Counted from the first letter of the stretch, positions 46,465 to 55,534 are shown. The stretch is DNA of 64,000 bases from Sphingomonas sp. CBMAI 2297 (GCF_029870595.1 NZ_JAPDIR010000011.1:1-64000), one strand, 5' to 3'. Made by a program: numbers and translations. Notes: generated by a model from the letters alone, not told the origin.

Positions 46465-48053
46465 GCATGAAGCGCGCATTCCTCCTGGCCGCGACCCTGC
46501 TCGCGGCGGCGCCCGCCTTCGCCCAGGATCTCGGCAAGGACGCGGCGGCGCTGAAGGCGCATGTCCAGTTCCTCGCCTCCGATGCGATGAAGGGCCGCGA
46601 CACCGGCTCGCCCGAGCTGGCCATCGCCGAGCAATATGTCGCGGCACAGATGCTCGCGGCGGGGCTCAAGCCCGCGGGCGCGGGCGGCGGCTGGCTCCAG
46701 CCGGTGCCGCTGGTCGCCTATAAATCGGCCGATCATGGCACGCTGTCGCTCAACCGCGGCGGCGTCGAGACTGCGCTGGTCTGGGGCAAGGACTATGTCG
46801 CCCGCGCGGTGCCGTCGAACCCCAAGGTCGCGGTGTCGGGGCCGGTGGTCTTTGTCGGCTATGGCAGCGAGGCCGAGTATAAGGGCCTCAAGACCAAGGG
46901 CGCGATCGTCGCGGTGCTGCGCGATTCGCCGCACGACCTGCCGAGCGACATTCGCGCGCATTCCGGCCAGCCCGAGCAGCAGGCGGCGGTGGCCGCCCGC
47001 CACGGCGCCGTCGGCGTCATCCTGATCGAAGGCAATGCCCGCCACGCGATCTTTCCGTTCTCCGTCAGCGTCGGCTATGCGCAAAGCGAGGCGATGACCT
47101 GGGCCGGCTCCGAAGCCGGCGCCGGCGCACCGCCCTTCGCCTATGTCGGCTTCGAAGGCGCCGCCAAGCTGTTCGCCGGTTCGAAGATCCAGTGGGAGGC
47201 CGTGCTCGCGGCCGACAAGGCGGACCGGAAACTGCCGACCGGCGCGCTGGACGTAACCGCCACCGGCACCGCCAACACCGCGATCCGCACGCTCACCAGC
47301 AACAATGTCGCCGGCGTGCTGCCGGGTACCGACAAGGCGGGCGAATATGTTGTCCTCTCCGCCCATCTCGATCATGTCGGCGTGGGCAAGCCCGATGCGA
47401 AGGGCGACACCATCTATAACGGCGCGATGGACAATGCCGTCGGCACCGCCGCGATGCTGGAGGTCGCCCGGCGCTTCCAGGCTTCGGGCAAGGCGCCGCG
47501 CCGCTCGATCCTGTTCGTCGCGGTGACGGCGGAGGAGAAGGGCCTGGTCGGCTCCGAATATTTCGCCGCCAACCCCACCGTGCCCAAGGGATCGATTGTC
47601 GCCGACGTCAATCTCGACATGCCGATCCTGACCTATGACTTTGTCGATCTGGTCGCCTATGGCGCGGATCGCAGCACCCTGGGCAAGCTGGTCGAGGCGG
47701 CCGCCGCGGCCGAGGGCGTCAAGCTCGTCCCCGATCCCACGCCCGAGGAAGCCTCGTTCGTCCGCTCGGATCACTACAGCTTCGTCAAGGCGGGCATCCC
47801 GGCGGTCTCGCTCGATCTCGGGCCCGGCGGCCCGGGCGCGGCGGCGACCAAGGAGTTCCTCGACAAGCATTATCACCAGCCTTCGGACGAAGTGGGGCTG
47901 ATCGACTGGAAGCAGGGGTTGCGCTTCGTCAGCCTCAACTATGCGATCGCCCGCGCCATCGCCGATGCCGATCAGAAGCCGGTGTGGAACAAGGGCGATT
48001 TCTTCGGCACGCTCTACAAGGGGCCGATGGCCCAGGGGTCTTCGGAAAAGTGA
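46461..48053 (+). CDS. Secreted M28 family metallopeptidase (paralogue 2)
   Basis: A 530-residue enzyme; GTG 46461 overlaps the previous stop, or ATG 46467 two codons later may be used. The signal peptide ends APAFAQ. It shares DQAALKAHVQFLASDAMKGR and the M28 residues SAHLDHVG, YNGAMDNAVGTA, TAEEKGLVGSEYF, DVNLDMPI and KHYHQPSDEVG with its neighbours, and the same closing WNKGDFFG. Compared with paralogue 1 it has a shorter N-terminus and PA-like region. Confidence 0.92.
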   Translation: MSMKRAFLLAATLLAAAPAFAQDLGKDAAALKAHVQFLASDAMKGRDTGSPELAIAEQYVAAQMLAAGLKPAGAGGGWLQPVPLVAYKSADHGTLSLNRGGVETALVWGKDYVARAVPSNPKVAVSGPVVFVGYGSEAEYKGLKTKGAIVAVLRDSPHDLPSDIRAHSGQPEQQAAVAARHGAVGVILIEGNARHAIFPFSVSVGYAQSEAMTWAGSEAGAGAPPFAYVGFEGAAKLFAGSKIQWEAVLAADKADRKLPTGALDVTATGTANTAIRTLTSNNVAGVLPGTDKAGEYVVLSAHLDHVGVGKPDAKGDTIYNGAMDNAVGTAAMLEVARRFQASGKAPRRSILFVAVTAEEKGLVGSEYFAANPTVPKGSIVADVNLDMPILTYDFVDLVAYGADRSTLGKLVEAAAAAEGVKLVPDPTPEEASFVRSDHYSFVKAGIPAVSLDLGPGGPGAAATKEFLDKHYHQPSDEVGLIDWKQGLRFVSLNYAIARAIADADQKPVWNKGDFFGTLYKGPMAQGSSEK

Positions 48054-49684
48054 TCTTCCAACGCTTCCTCCTGGCGGTGGCGGCGCTGTTCGCCGCGCCG
48101 CTCGCCCAGGCGCAGACCGCGCCGCAGGCCGGGGCCCCGCTTCCGCCCGACCAGGCGGCGCTGAAGGCGCATGTCCAGTTCCTTGCCGCCGATGTCCTGC
48201 GCGGGCGCGAGGCGGGAACGCGTGACTATGACGTGGCGGCCGAATATGTGGCGGCGCAGATGCTCGCGATCGGCCTGGCGCCCGGCGCGGCGGGAAGCTG
48301 GTTCCAGCCGTTCAAGCTGGTCTCGTACAAGCCGGCCGAAAAGGCGAAGTGGAGCCTGGTGCGCGGCGCGATGGAGATCCCGCTCCAGTTCGGCATCGAC
48401 TATGTCAACACGCCGGCGCCGGCCACGCCCGATTTCAAGGCCGAAGGCGGCATCGTCTTCGCGGGCTATGGCATCGTCTATCCCGAGGGGCGGCGCGACG
48501 ATTACAAGGGGCTCGACGTGAAGGGGAAGATCGTCGCGATCCTTCCCGGCGTGCCCCAGGGGCTGCCCAACGAAGTCGAGGCGCATTTCGGCGACGACGA
48601 GCAGAAGGCGGCGATCGCGCAGCAAAAGGGCGCGGTGGCGGTGATCGTGCTCGAATCGCTCGCCCAGCGCGAGCAGATCCCGTTCGAGGCGATCGTTCCC
48701 TATTATGATTATGGGCGCACCACCTGGGCCCGCCCCGACGGCACTGCCTTCGCGATCGCGGCGGGCGCACCGCCGGTTGGCTATGTCGGCCCGGCCGGCG
48801 CGGAGAAGCTGTTCCAGGGCGCGAAGATCCGCTGGGCGGACGTGCTCGCCGCCCAGCGCCGGGGCTCGAGGATTCCCACCGGGACGCTGCTCGGCACGCT
48901 CCGGGTCGCGAGCAAGACCAAGCTGGTGACGCAGGCGACGCGCAACGTGGTCGGGCTGATCCCGGGCGGCGATCCGGCGCTGAAGGCCGAATATGTCGTT
49001 CTCTCCGCCCATCTCGATCATGTCGGCATGGGGGATGCGGTCAATGGCGACCGCATCTACAATGGCGCCATGGACAATGCGATCGGCGTCTCGACCATGC
49101 TCGAGGTCGCGCGCAAGTTCGTCGCCTCGGGCGAGAAGCCCCGGCGCTCGATGCTGTTCGTGGCATTGTCAGGGGAGGAGAAGGGCCTGCTCGGCTCGGA
49201 CTATCTCGTCCATTATCCGCCGGTCCCGAAGGCGGGGCTGGTCGCCGACGTCAACATGGACATGCCGATCCTGACCTATCCGCTGGTCGATGTCGTCGCG
49301 CTGGGGGGCGAGCGCTCCAGCCTCGGCCCGGCGATCGCCGCGGCGGCCGCGACCGAGGGGCTGGCCGTCGTCCCCGATCCGAGCCCGGAGGAGATGTTCT
49401 TCGTCCGCTCGGATCACTACAGCTTCGTGAAGTCGGGCATTCCGGCGGTGTCGATCGATACCGGCCCGGGCGGGCAGGGCGCAGAGGCGCAGAAGAAGTT
49501 CCTCGCGGAGAATTATCACAAGCCCTCGGACCAGATCGACCTGCCGTTCGACTGGAATTCGGCCGCCAAATATATGCGGCTGAACTATGCCGTCGCCCGC
49601 GCGCTCACCGACGCGCCCGCGCGGCCGCGCTGGAACAAGGGCGATTTCTTCGGGGTCCAGTTCGGTGGATATGGCGCGCAGTGA
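48050..49684 (+). CDS. Secreted M28 family metallopeptidase (paralogue 3)
   Basis: A 544-residue enzyme from GTG 48050, overlapping the previous stop. The signal peptide (FLLAVAALFAAPLAQAQ) is intact. Zinc and catalytic segments are SAHLDHVG, YNGAMDNAIGVS, SGEEKGLLGSDYL, DVNMDMPI and NYHKPSDQID. It ends WNKGDFFGVQFGGYGAQ like its neighbours. The acidic metal-site changes between copies are conservative, so all three look active; different specificities are inferred. Confidence 0.92.
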   Translation: MIFQRFLLAVAALFAAPLAQAQTAPQAGAPLPPDQAALKAHVQFLAADVLRGREAGTRDYDVAAEYVAAQMLAIGLAPGAAGSWFQPFKLVSYKPAEKAKWSLVRGAMEIPLQFGIDYVNTPAPATPDFKAEGGIVFAGYGIVYPEGRRDDYKGLDVKGKIVAILPGVPQGLPNEVEAHFGDDEQKAAIAQQKGAVAVIVLESLAQREQIPFEAIVPYYDYGRTTWARPDGTAFAIAAGAPPVGYVGPAGAEKLFQGAKIRWADVLAAQRRGSRIPTGTLLGTLRVASKTKLVTQATRNVVGLIPGGDPALKAEYVVLSAHLDHVGMGDAVNGDRIYNGAMDNAIGVSTMLEVARKFVASGEKPRRSMLFVALSGEEKGLLGSDYLVHYPPVPKAGLVADVNMDMPILTYPLVDVVALGGERSSLGPAIAAAAATEGLAVVPDPSPEEMFFVRSDHYSFVKSGIPAVSIDTGPGGQGAEAQKKFLAENYHKPSDQIDLPFDWNSAAKYMRLNYAVARALTDAPARPRWNKGDFFGVQFGGYGAQ

Positions 49685-49690
49685 TCCTTG

Positions 49691-49716
49691 CTCCCCTCCT
49701 TCGAAGGGAGGGGAAG
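49691..49716. repeat. CCCCTCC hairpin overlapping the ribosome site of the epimerase gene
   Basis: CCCCTCC and GGGAGGGG pair across TTCGAA just after the third peptidase stop. The 3' arm is the Shine-Dalgarno of the next gene (ATG 49721), so folding could end transcription or hide the ribosome site. Confidence 0.45.
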
Positions 49717-49720
49717 CCAG

Positions 49721-50533
49721 ATGCGGCTGCTGATCTTCGGCCCCGGCTATGCCGCCACCCGCCTGATCGCCCGGCTCGCCGGCCGGGCGGAAATCGCCAC
49801 CGTCACTCGCGAGAGCTTCGCTGGCCGCGCGGGCGACATCGCCCGCGCCACGCACATCCTCTCCACCGTTCCGCCGGGTGAGGAAGACCCCGTCCTCGCG
49901 ACCTATGGCAGCCAGATCGCGGCCGCGGGCGCCTGGATCGGCTATCTTTCCTCGACCGGCGTCTATGGCGACACCGGCGGCGCCTGGGTCGACGAGACGG
50001 CGCCCATGGGCACCGGCCGCCGCACCGCGCGGGCACGGGCGGACGCGGCCTGGCTGGCGCTTGCCGGCGCGCATGTGTTCCGCCTGCCGGGCATCTATGG
50101 CCCCGGCCGCTCCCCGCTCGACCGCATCCGCGCCGGCACCGCGCCGCGGATCGACCTGCCCGGCCAGGTGTTCAGCCGCATCCATGTCGACGACCTGGTC
50201 GAGGGCGTGATCGCCGGCCTTGCCGGGCCGCCTGGTGCCTATAACCTGGCCGACGATCTCCCGGCCCCGCAGAGCGATGTCGTCGCCTATGGCTGCGCGC
50301 TGCTCGGGCTACCGGTTCCGCCGGCCGTCCCGCTGGAGGCGGCGGGGCTGAGTCCCCGGGCGCGCGCCTTTTATGCCGAGAATCGCCGCGTCGCGAACGG
50401 CAAGGCGAAGCGGGTGCTGGGCTGGCGCCCGCGCCATGCCGATTACCGGTTGGGCCTGCGCGCCCTCAGCGCCACCACCAGTCCGGCGAGCACCAGCCCC
50501 GCGCCGCCCTCCGCCAGCGCGGACCAGCGATAG
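49721..50533 (+). CDS. NAD(P)-dependent epimerase/dehydratase-like protein (YeeZ type)
   Basis: A 270-residue extended-SDR-like protein. A Rossmann start LLIFGPGYAATRLIARLAG, then ILSTVPPGEEDPVL, YLSSTGVYGDTGGAWVDE and VFRLPGIYGPGRSPLDRI with SRIHVDDLVEGVI. The YxxxK Lys is replaced by Arg-rich sequence, as in YeeZ relatives, so catalysis is uncertain. The homologous part ends near RADYRLGLRAL; the last ~25 residues read into the convergent exporter gene (91-bp overlap). Confidence 0.82.
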   Translation: MRLLIFGPGYAATRLIARLAGRAEIATVTRESFAGRAGDIARATHILSTVPPGEEDPVLATYGSQIAAAGAWIGYLSSTGVYGDTGGAWVDETAPMGTGRRTARARADAAWLALAGAHVFRLPGIYGPGRSPLDRIRAGTAPRIDLPGQVFSRIHVDDLVEGVIAGLAGPPGAYNLADDLPAPQSDVVAYGCALLGLPVPPAVPLEAAGLSPRARAFYAENRRVANGKAKRVLGWRPRHADYRLGLRALSATTSPASTSPAPPSASADQR

Positions 50534-51354
50534 CCTTCGAACAGCGTCGAGAAGAGCATCGCGATCACCGGGATCAGCACGCTGGTATAGGCCGCCTTGG
50601 CCGGGCCGATCGTGCGGATCAGCCGGAAATAGATGCTGAAGGTCAGCGCCGATCCCAGCACGCCGAGATAGAGGATGCCGCCCGCATAGCTGGGCCGGGG
50701 GTCGAATGCCGGCGGCCCGGCTGTGGCGAGCGCGAACAGCCCGTCGATCGCCGCTCCGCTCAGCATCGCCCAGCCGAGCATGGTCGCCATCGGATAGGCC
50801 TTGGCCGTATCGGTCGCCTGCATGATGTTGGCGATCGAGGCGCACAGCACGCCGGCCAGCGCGATGGCGATGCCGAGCAGCGCCTGTGCCGGCCCCACCG
50901 GGCTCAGCCGCGCTTCGTGCAGGAACAGCAGGGCGACGCCCGCCATCGCGATTCCCGAGCCGATGAGCAGCTGGCGCCCCATCTTCTGCCCCAGGAAGAT
51001 CCGCGCCAGCACCGCATTGGGCACCAGCAGCAATGCATAGACCACCGCCACCACGCCCGAGGTGATGTGCTGTTCGGCGCGATAGACGAAGTTGAAGTTG
51101 AACACGAACTGCGCGAGCCCGAGCAGCACCGCGAAGCGCACGCCCCGCGCATCGAGCCGCAGCCCGTCGCCGCGCAGCGCCGCCCAGGCGAGCATGGTCA
51201 CCCCGGCCACCGCGAAGCGATAGGTGACCGACCAGCTCGGCGGCACCACCGAGAGCTGGTCGCGGATCACGATCCAGGTCGATCCCCAGATCAGCGTGAC
51301 GATCGCGAAGGGGACCAGGACGGAAAGCCGGGCGGATTGGGGGGAGGCGGCCAT
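50443..51354 (-). CDS. EamA/RhtA-type drug/metabolite exporter
   Basis: A 303-residue protein with ten helices in two EamA repeats: IVTLIWGSTWIVIRDQLSVVPP in the first, GILYLGVLGSALTFSIYFRLI..GPAKAAYTSVLIPVIAMLFSTL in the second. Family members export amino acids or metabolites. ATG 51352-51354 follows GGGGAGGAG, which is itself the 3' arm of a palindrome. The downstream end overlaps the convergent epimerase gene. Confidence 0.88.
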   Translation of the reverse strand: MAASPQSARLSVLVPFAIVTLIWGSTWIVIRDQLSVVPPSWSVTYRFAVAGVTMLAWAALRGDGLRLDARGVRFAVLLGLAQFVFNFNFVYRAEQHITSGVVAVVYALLLVPNAVLARIFLGQKMGRQLLIGSGIAMAGVALLFLHEARLSPVGPAQALLGIAIALAGVLCASIANIMQATDTAKAYPMATMLGWAMLSGAAIDGLFALATAGPPAFDPRPSYAGGILYLGVLGSALTFSIYFRLIRTIGPAKAAYTSVLIPVIAMLFSTLFEGYRWSALAEGGAGLVLAGLVVALRARRPNR

Positions 51355-51356
51355 CA

Positions 51357-51390
51357 GCTCCTCCCCGGGCTCGTCTGGGGGAGGAATTGG
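51357..51390. repeat. AATTCCTCCCC palindrome, copy 2
   Basis: CTCCTCCCC and GGGGGAGGAATTGG face each other across GGGCTCGTCT. In the minus direction one arm is the Shine-Dalgarno of the EamA exporter. It resembles copies at 15189-15221 and 62800-62831. Confidence 0.6.
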
Positions 51391-51403
51391 GGAGGGCCCA
51401 TCC

Positions 51404-52405
51404 TCACAACCCCGCAATCGCGTCGGCCAGCGGCCGTATCGCTTCCTCGGCCTGGTCCCAGGAGATCACGAGCCGCGCCTCTCCTACGCCCCAGTCGTAG
51501 AAATCGAAGCCGAGCGCGCGCAGCCTCGCCGCTTCCTCGGCGCGCACCTTGAGGAACACTTCATTGGCCTCGACCGGATAGACCAGCCGCTCCCCCGCCG
51601 CCCGGGCGAGCAGCTGCGCGCCGGCATTGGCCGCGCGGGCGTTCTTCAGCCACAGGTCGTCCTCCAGCATGGCCAGGATCTGCGCGGCCAGATAGCGGCC
51701 CTTGGAGAAGAGCAGCCCCGCCCGCTTGCGGCGATAGAGCGTCGCCTCGGCCAGCTCCGGCCGGAAGAAGATCAGCGCCTCGGCACTCATCCCGCCATTC
51801 TTGACGAAGCCGAAGCTCAGCGCGTCGACGCCGGCGCGCCAGGTCACGTCGCCGGGATGGCAGCCGAGATGCGCGACGGCATTGGCGAAGCGCGCCCCGT
51901 CCATGTGCAGCCCGAGCTTGCGTTCCCTTGCCAGCGCGCCGATCGCCGCCACTTCCTCGGGCGTATAGGCCAGGCCATATTCGGTCGCGTTGGTGATCGA
52001 GATCGCGTGCGGCTGCACCTGGTGCACGTCCGGACGGATCGGATCGATCACCGCGCGGATCGCCTCGGGCGTCAGCTTGGAGCCAGGGCCCTCGCCGGCC
52101 AGCAGCTTGGCGCCGTGCGTGTAGAATTCGGGCGCGCCGCACTCGTCGACATTGATATGCGCCTCGCGGTGGCAGACCACCCCGCCATAAGGCGGGCAGA
52201 GCGCCGCCAGGGCGAGGCTGTTCGCCGCGGTGCCGGTGGGCACCCACAGCGCGCGTACTTGCGTGCCGAACAGGTCCGAAAAGGCGCCGTCGAGCGCCTG
52301 CGACCATTGGTCGCCGTCATAGGCGGTGTCGAGCCGGTTCACGCTTCCCAGCGCGGCGAGCACCTGGGGGCAGACGGCGGCGGCGTTGTCGGAGAAGAAG
52401 CGCAT
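51404..52405 (-). CDS. ltaE: Low-specificity L-threonine aldolase family protein
   Basis: A 333-residue PLP enzyme splitting threonine/allothreonine to glycine and acetaldehyde. Family segments are FFSDNAAAVCPQVLAAL, VPTGTAANSLAL, CHREAHINVDECGAPEF and GLHMDGARFANAVAHLG. The PLP lysine lies in LSFGFVKNGGM. The DNYG-like N-terminal metal segment is replaced by DNAAA. A related beta-eliminating aldolase cannot be excluded. Confidence 0.88.
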   Translation of the reverse strand: MRFFSDNAAAVCPQVLAALGSVNRLDTAYDGDQWSQALDGAFSDLFGTQVRALWVPTGTAANSLALAALCPPYGGVVCHREAHINVDECGAPEFYTHGAKLLAGEGPGSKLTPEAIRAVIDPIRPDVHQVQPHAISITNATEYGLAYTPEEVAAIGALARERKLGLHMDGARFANAVAHLGCHPGDVTWRAGVDALSFGFVKNGGMSAEALIFFRPELAEATLYRRKRAGLLFSKGRYLAAQILAMLEDDLWLKNARAANAGAQLLARAAGERLVYPVEANEVFLKVRAEEAARLRALGFDFYDWGVGEARLVISWDQAEEAIRPLADAIAGL

Positions 52406-52563
52406 GGGAGAGGTCCATGCTGGGGGTCCGCCGCAACGTCAACAACGGGATTGCAGGCGTCCTTGCGATTGACTTCCCCGATCCCGCATGCGAGCCGCGC
52501 CGCATATCGGCGGCCGGGAAGGCGGCTGAGATTCTTTCGGCACGATGCCAAGGGAGATCTCAG

Positions 52564-53349
52564 ATGCGCCGCTACCCAAGTTCCCCGTTTCTCGCCCATA
52601 ATTCGGTCGGCCATGGCCCGCGGAAGGTCATCGTGCTGCACGACTGGCACGGGGATCGCACGACCTACGATCCCATATTGCCCTATCTCGACCGCGAAAG
52701 CTTCCAGTACGGCTTTGCCGATCTGCCCGGCTATGGCGCGTCTCGCGATCACCCCGTGCCCGCCGGCGTGGAGCAGCTGGCGCGCGCGATCCTCGCCCTG
52801 GGCGACGGGCTGGGCTGGCGGCGTTTCCATCTTGTCGGGCACTCGCTGTCCGCGATGATCGCGCAATGCGCCGCCATGCTCGCGCCCGAGCGGGTCGCCA
52901 GCCTTACCGCCGTCTGCCCGCTGCCGGCCAGCGGATCGCCCGCGGACGATGACGCGCTGGCATTCTTTGCCGCGACCGCCGGCAACGACGATGCCTTTCG
53001 CCGGCTGATGCGATTCCTGTCAGGCCCGCTCGCGGACGGATGGATCGAGGCCAAGCGGAAGCGCAGCCGCGCGGCTTCGGGAGCGGAGGTCAAGATGGCC
53101 TATTTCGATCTGTTCCGAACCGATTTCTCCGCGAAGCTGGCAGGGGCGGCGACGCAGGCCAATCTGATCCTCGGCGATCGCGATCCCGGCCTGGATGCCG
53201 CGGCCATGGCGCCGTTGTTCGGGCGCTGGTACGCGGATCTCGCCGTGGAGACGGTCCGCAACTGCGGCCATTATCCGATGGAGGAGGCGCCGCCCGGTTT
53301 CGCGGCCATCCTCGAGCGGCTGCTGGCGCGGCAGGCAGTCGCGCCCTGA
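52564..53349 (+). CDS. Alpha/beta-fold hydrolase
   Basis: A 261-residue hydrolase. Oxyanion strand VIVLHDWHGD, nucleophile Ser in LVGHSLSAMIA, acid in LILGDRDPGLD and His in RNCGHYPMEEAP form a full triad. ATG 52564 follows AGGGAGA at good distance; an upstream in-frame ATG at 52417 has none. The substrate is unknown (esterase or C-C hydrolase types are alternatives). No signal peptide. Confidence 0.88.
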   Translation: MRRYPSSPFLAHNSVGHGPRKVIVLHDWHGDRTTYDPILPYLDRESFQYGFADLPGYGASRDHPVPAGVEQLARAILALGDGLGWRRFHLVGHSLSAMIAQCAAMLAPERVASLTAVCPLPASGSPADDDALAFFAATAGNDDAFRRLMRFLSGPLADGWIEAKRKRSRAASGAEVKMAYFDLFRTDFSAKLAGAATQANLILGDRDPGLDAAAMAPLFGRWYADLAVETVRNCGHYPMEEAPPGFAAILERLLARQAVAP

Positions 53350-53419
53350 TGCGCGCGGCCGTCCCCGGAGATGCATGGCCACGCGCGTCAGGAGGCCGGC
53401 GCGGACCGTCCCGTGCCGG

Positions 53420-55216
53420 TCAGCGCTCCTCGCCGCGCCGATCGTCCGGGCGGAAGCGATCGGGCGGCGGCGGCGACCCGTCCGGCCCCCGGTCGCGGCG
53501 CGGGGGGCGGGGCGCGTCGATCGGCGGCTCGCCCTGCGCGTCGGGGTCGACGCCCTGCGGCACCACCTGGGTCTCGATCCCCGTCCCCTGGATGAAGTCG
53601 CCCACGCCGTTCAGCACGTCGCCCAGCGTCACGTCGTTGCCGTCGGGCTCGGTCGTCGGCTCGGGCGGCGGGATGCGCAGGTCGAGCGCGCGGGTCATGA
53701 AGTCGCGCCACACGCGCGCGGGCAGGCCGCTGCCCGACAGGCCGGGATTGGGCGAATTGTCGTCATTGCCCAGCCACACGCCGCAGACGATGCCCCCGGC
53801 ATAGCCGATGAACAGCGCGTCGCGATTGTCCTGGGTGGTGCCGGTCTTGCCATAGGTCGGGATCGGCAGCGCCGCGCCGCGCCCGGTGCCGTCCTCCACC
53901 ACCGTGCCGAGCAGGCTGCGCAGGTCGTCGAGCTGGCGCCCGTTGAAGCGGGTGGGGCCGCCCAGCCGCTTGGCCAGCCAGTCGCTCGCCGCCTCGTCGT
54001 CGCTCAGGCCCTGCGGCCGCACCGGATAGGCGCCGTTGGCCACCGCGGCATAGGCGGCGGTCAGCTCGAGCAGCGACACGGTGGAAGTGCCGAGCGCGAT
54101 CGAGGCGTCGTCGCCGATCGGCGTGGAGATGCCCAGGTCGCGCGCCGCGCGCGTCACTTCGCGCACGCCCAGCTTCTGGGTCAGCCGCGCGGCGACGACG
54201 TTGGAGGATTTGGCGAAGGCCTGGCGCAGCGTGATCCTGCCGGCATAGCTGCCATGCGAATTCTCGGGCTTCCAGTCGCCGATCTGCACCGGGCTGTCGT
54301 CGACGATCGTGTCGGGGTCCATGCCGCTGCGCAGCGCCGCCAGATAGACGAACAGCTTGAAGGTCGATCCCGGCTGGCGCCGCGCCTGGGTGGCGCGGTT
54401 GAACGGGCTCTCGCCATAGCTCTTCCCGCCCACCATCGCGATCACCCGGCCATCGGGATGCATCGCGACGATCGCGATCTGCGACTTCTTCAGCCCCGCG
54501 CCGCGCACCGCCCGCTCGGCGGCCTGCTGCGCGGCGAGCTCGAGCGTCGTCTGCACCGTCTGTTCGGTGCCGACCCCGCCGGCCCGGTCGCGGGCCTGGG
54601 GCAGCACCCAGTCGGCGAAATAGGTGCCGTTGGGCAAGTCGTCCCTGGACCGGGTGACGTTGAGCACCGCCGGGCGGATCGCCGCCGCCCGGCCCTTGGT
54701 GATCAGGCCGGCGTCGACCATCGCGCCGATCACCAGCTTCTGCCGCTCGCGCGCGCCCTTCAGGTTGCCGGTGGGGGCGAGCCGCGAAGGCGCCTGCACC
54801 AGCCCGGCCAGCAGCGTCGCCTGGCTGAGGGTCAGGTCCTCGGGCTCGGTGCTGAAATAATGCCGCGCAGCGGCGCGCAGGCCGTACACATTGTCGCCGA
54901 AATAGACGTTGGAGAGATAGCGCGAGAGAATCTCGTCCTTGCTCAGCCACGCCTCGAGCCAGAAGGCGATCAGCACTTCCTGCGCCTTGCGGCCGAAGGT
55001 GCGCTGCGAATTGAGAAAGGCGTTCTTGGCGAGCTGCTGGGTGATCGTGCTGCCGCCCTGCGAGCCGCCGCTCTGAGTGACGTTGTGCACGAACGCGCGC
55101 AGGATGCCGCGCGGATCGACGCCCCAATGGCTGTAGAAGCGCCGGTCCTCGATCCCGACGAACGCGTTGCGGACATGCGCGGGCAGCTTCGTCGCGTCCA
55201 CCGGCTCGGCGATCAC
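53420..55216 (-). CDS. Class A penicillin-binding protein, catalytic part without membrane anchor
   Basis: A 598-residue frame with both PBP1A domains. The glycosyltransferase has Glu23 in GIEDRRFYSHWGVDPRG and GGSTITQQLAKNAF. The transpeptidase has Ser284 in GSTFK, SSN at 337-339 and KTG at 457-459. It would need GTG 55214-55216, with no ribosome site, signal peptide or transmembrane helix; class A PBPs require an N-terminal anchor. The cytoplasmic lead of such a protein lies just upstream in another frame (55213-55488). The two appear to be halves of one gene disrupted by a deletion. The C-terminus is Pro/Arg-rich. Confidence 0.8.
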   Translation of the reverse strand: MIAEPVDATKLPAHVRNAFVGIEDRRFYSHWGVDPRGILRAFVHNVTQSGGSQGGSTITQQLAKNAFLNSQRTFGRKAQEVLIAFWLEAWLSKDEILSRYLSNVYFGDNVYGLRAAARHYFSTEPEDLTLSQATLLAGLVQAPSRLAPTGNLKGARERQKLVIGAMVDAGLITKGRAAAIRPAVLNVTRSRDDLPNGTYFADWVLPQARDRAGGVGTEQTVQTTLELAAQQAAERAVRGAGLKKSQIAIVAMHPDGRVIAMVGGKSYGESPFNRATQARRQPGSTFKLFVYLAALRSGMDPDTIVDDSPVQIGDWKPENSHGSYAGRITLRQAFAKSSNVVAARLTQKLGVREVTRAARDLGISTPIGDDASIALGTSTVSLLELTAAYAAVANGAYPVRPQGLSDDEAASDWLAKRLGGPTRFNGRQLDDLRSLLGTVVEDGTGRGAALPIPTYGKTGTTQDNRDALFIGYAGGIVCGVWLGNDDNSPNPGLSGSGLPARVWRDFMTRALDLRIPPPEPTTEPDGNDVTLGDVLNGVGDFIQGTGIETQVVPQGVDPDAQGEPPIDAPRPPRRDRGPDGSPPPPDRFRPDDRRGEER

Positions 55217-55488
55217 CTTGCTCTCCGCCGAGGGCAGGCCGATCGCGCGGCGCGGCGCCAGCGCGGGGCATAGTCTCCGGGCGGAGGCATGCCGCCGGAC
55301 AGCTCGAGCGGCGGCTCCTGCCGTTGCGGCCGCACCCGCCTGAGCGCGTCGCCCACGATTCCCTCGAGCGATGGCGGCCGCCAGGCGCGCGGCTCCGGCC
55401 TGGCCGCCGGAGCGGGCGCAGGCTCGAAATCGTCGCCGGACCGGCGCAGCGGAAAACGGACGTTCCTCGGATCGTTCCCGTCAGCCAT
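55213..55488 (-). pseudogene. N-terminal cytoplasmic fragment of the class A PBP gene
   Basis: A 91-residue frame (MADGNDPRNVRFPLRRSGDD...) typical of the cytoplasmic lead of sphingomonad PBPs. It should pass from GGMPPPGDYAPRW into a transmembrane helix. Instead it drifts into CPRRRAR and stops, overlapping the catalytic frame. The helix and the first periplasmic residues are absent. Not an independent gene. Confidence 0.6.
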
Positions 55489-55534
55489 CAGTCGTCGATT
55501 CCGCCGCTCGCATGCGGTCCTTTTAGCGCAGCAT

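Noticed and set aside
44656..46647. Upstream extension of the pepN frame toward 46647
   Set aside because: PepN homology begins at 44655; the extension is antisense to the M28 gene and would give a 1526-residue chimera with no domain in the added part.
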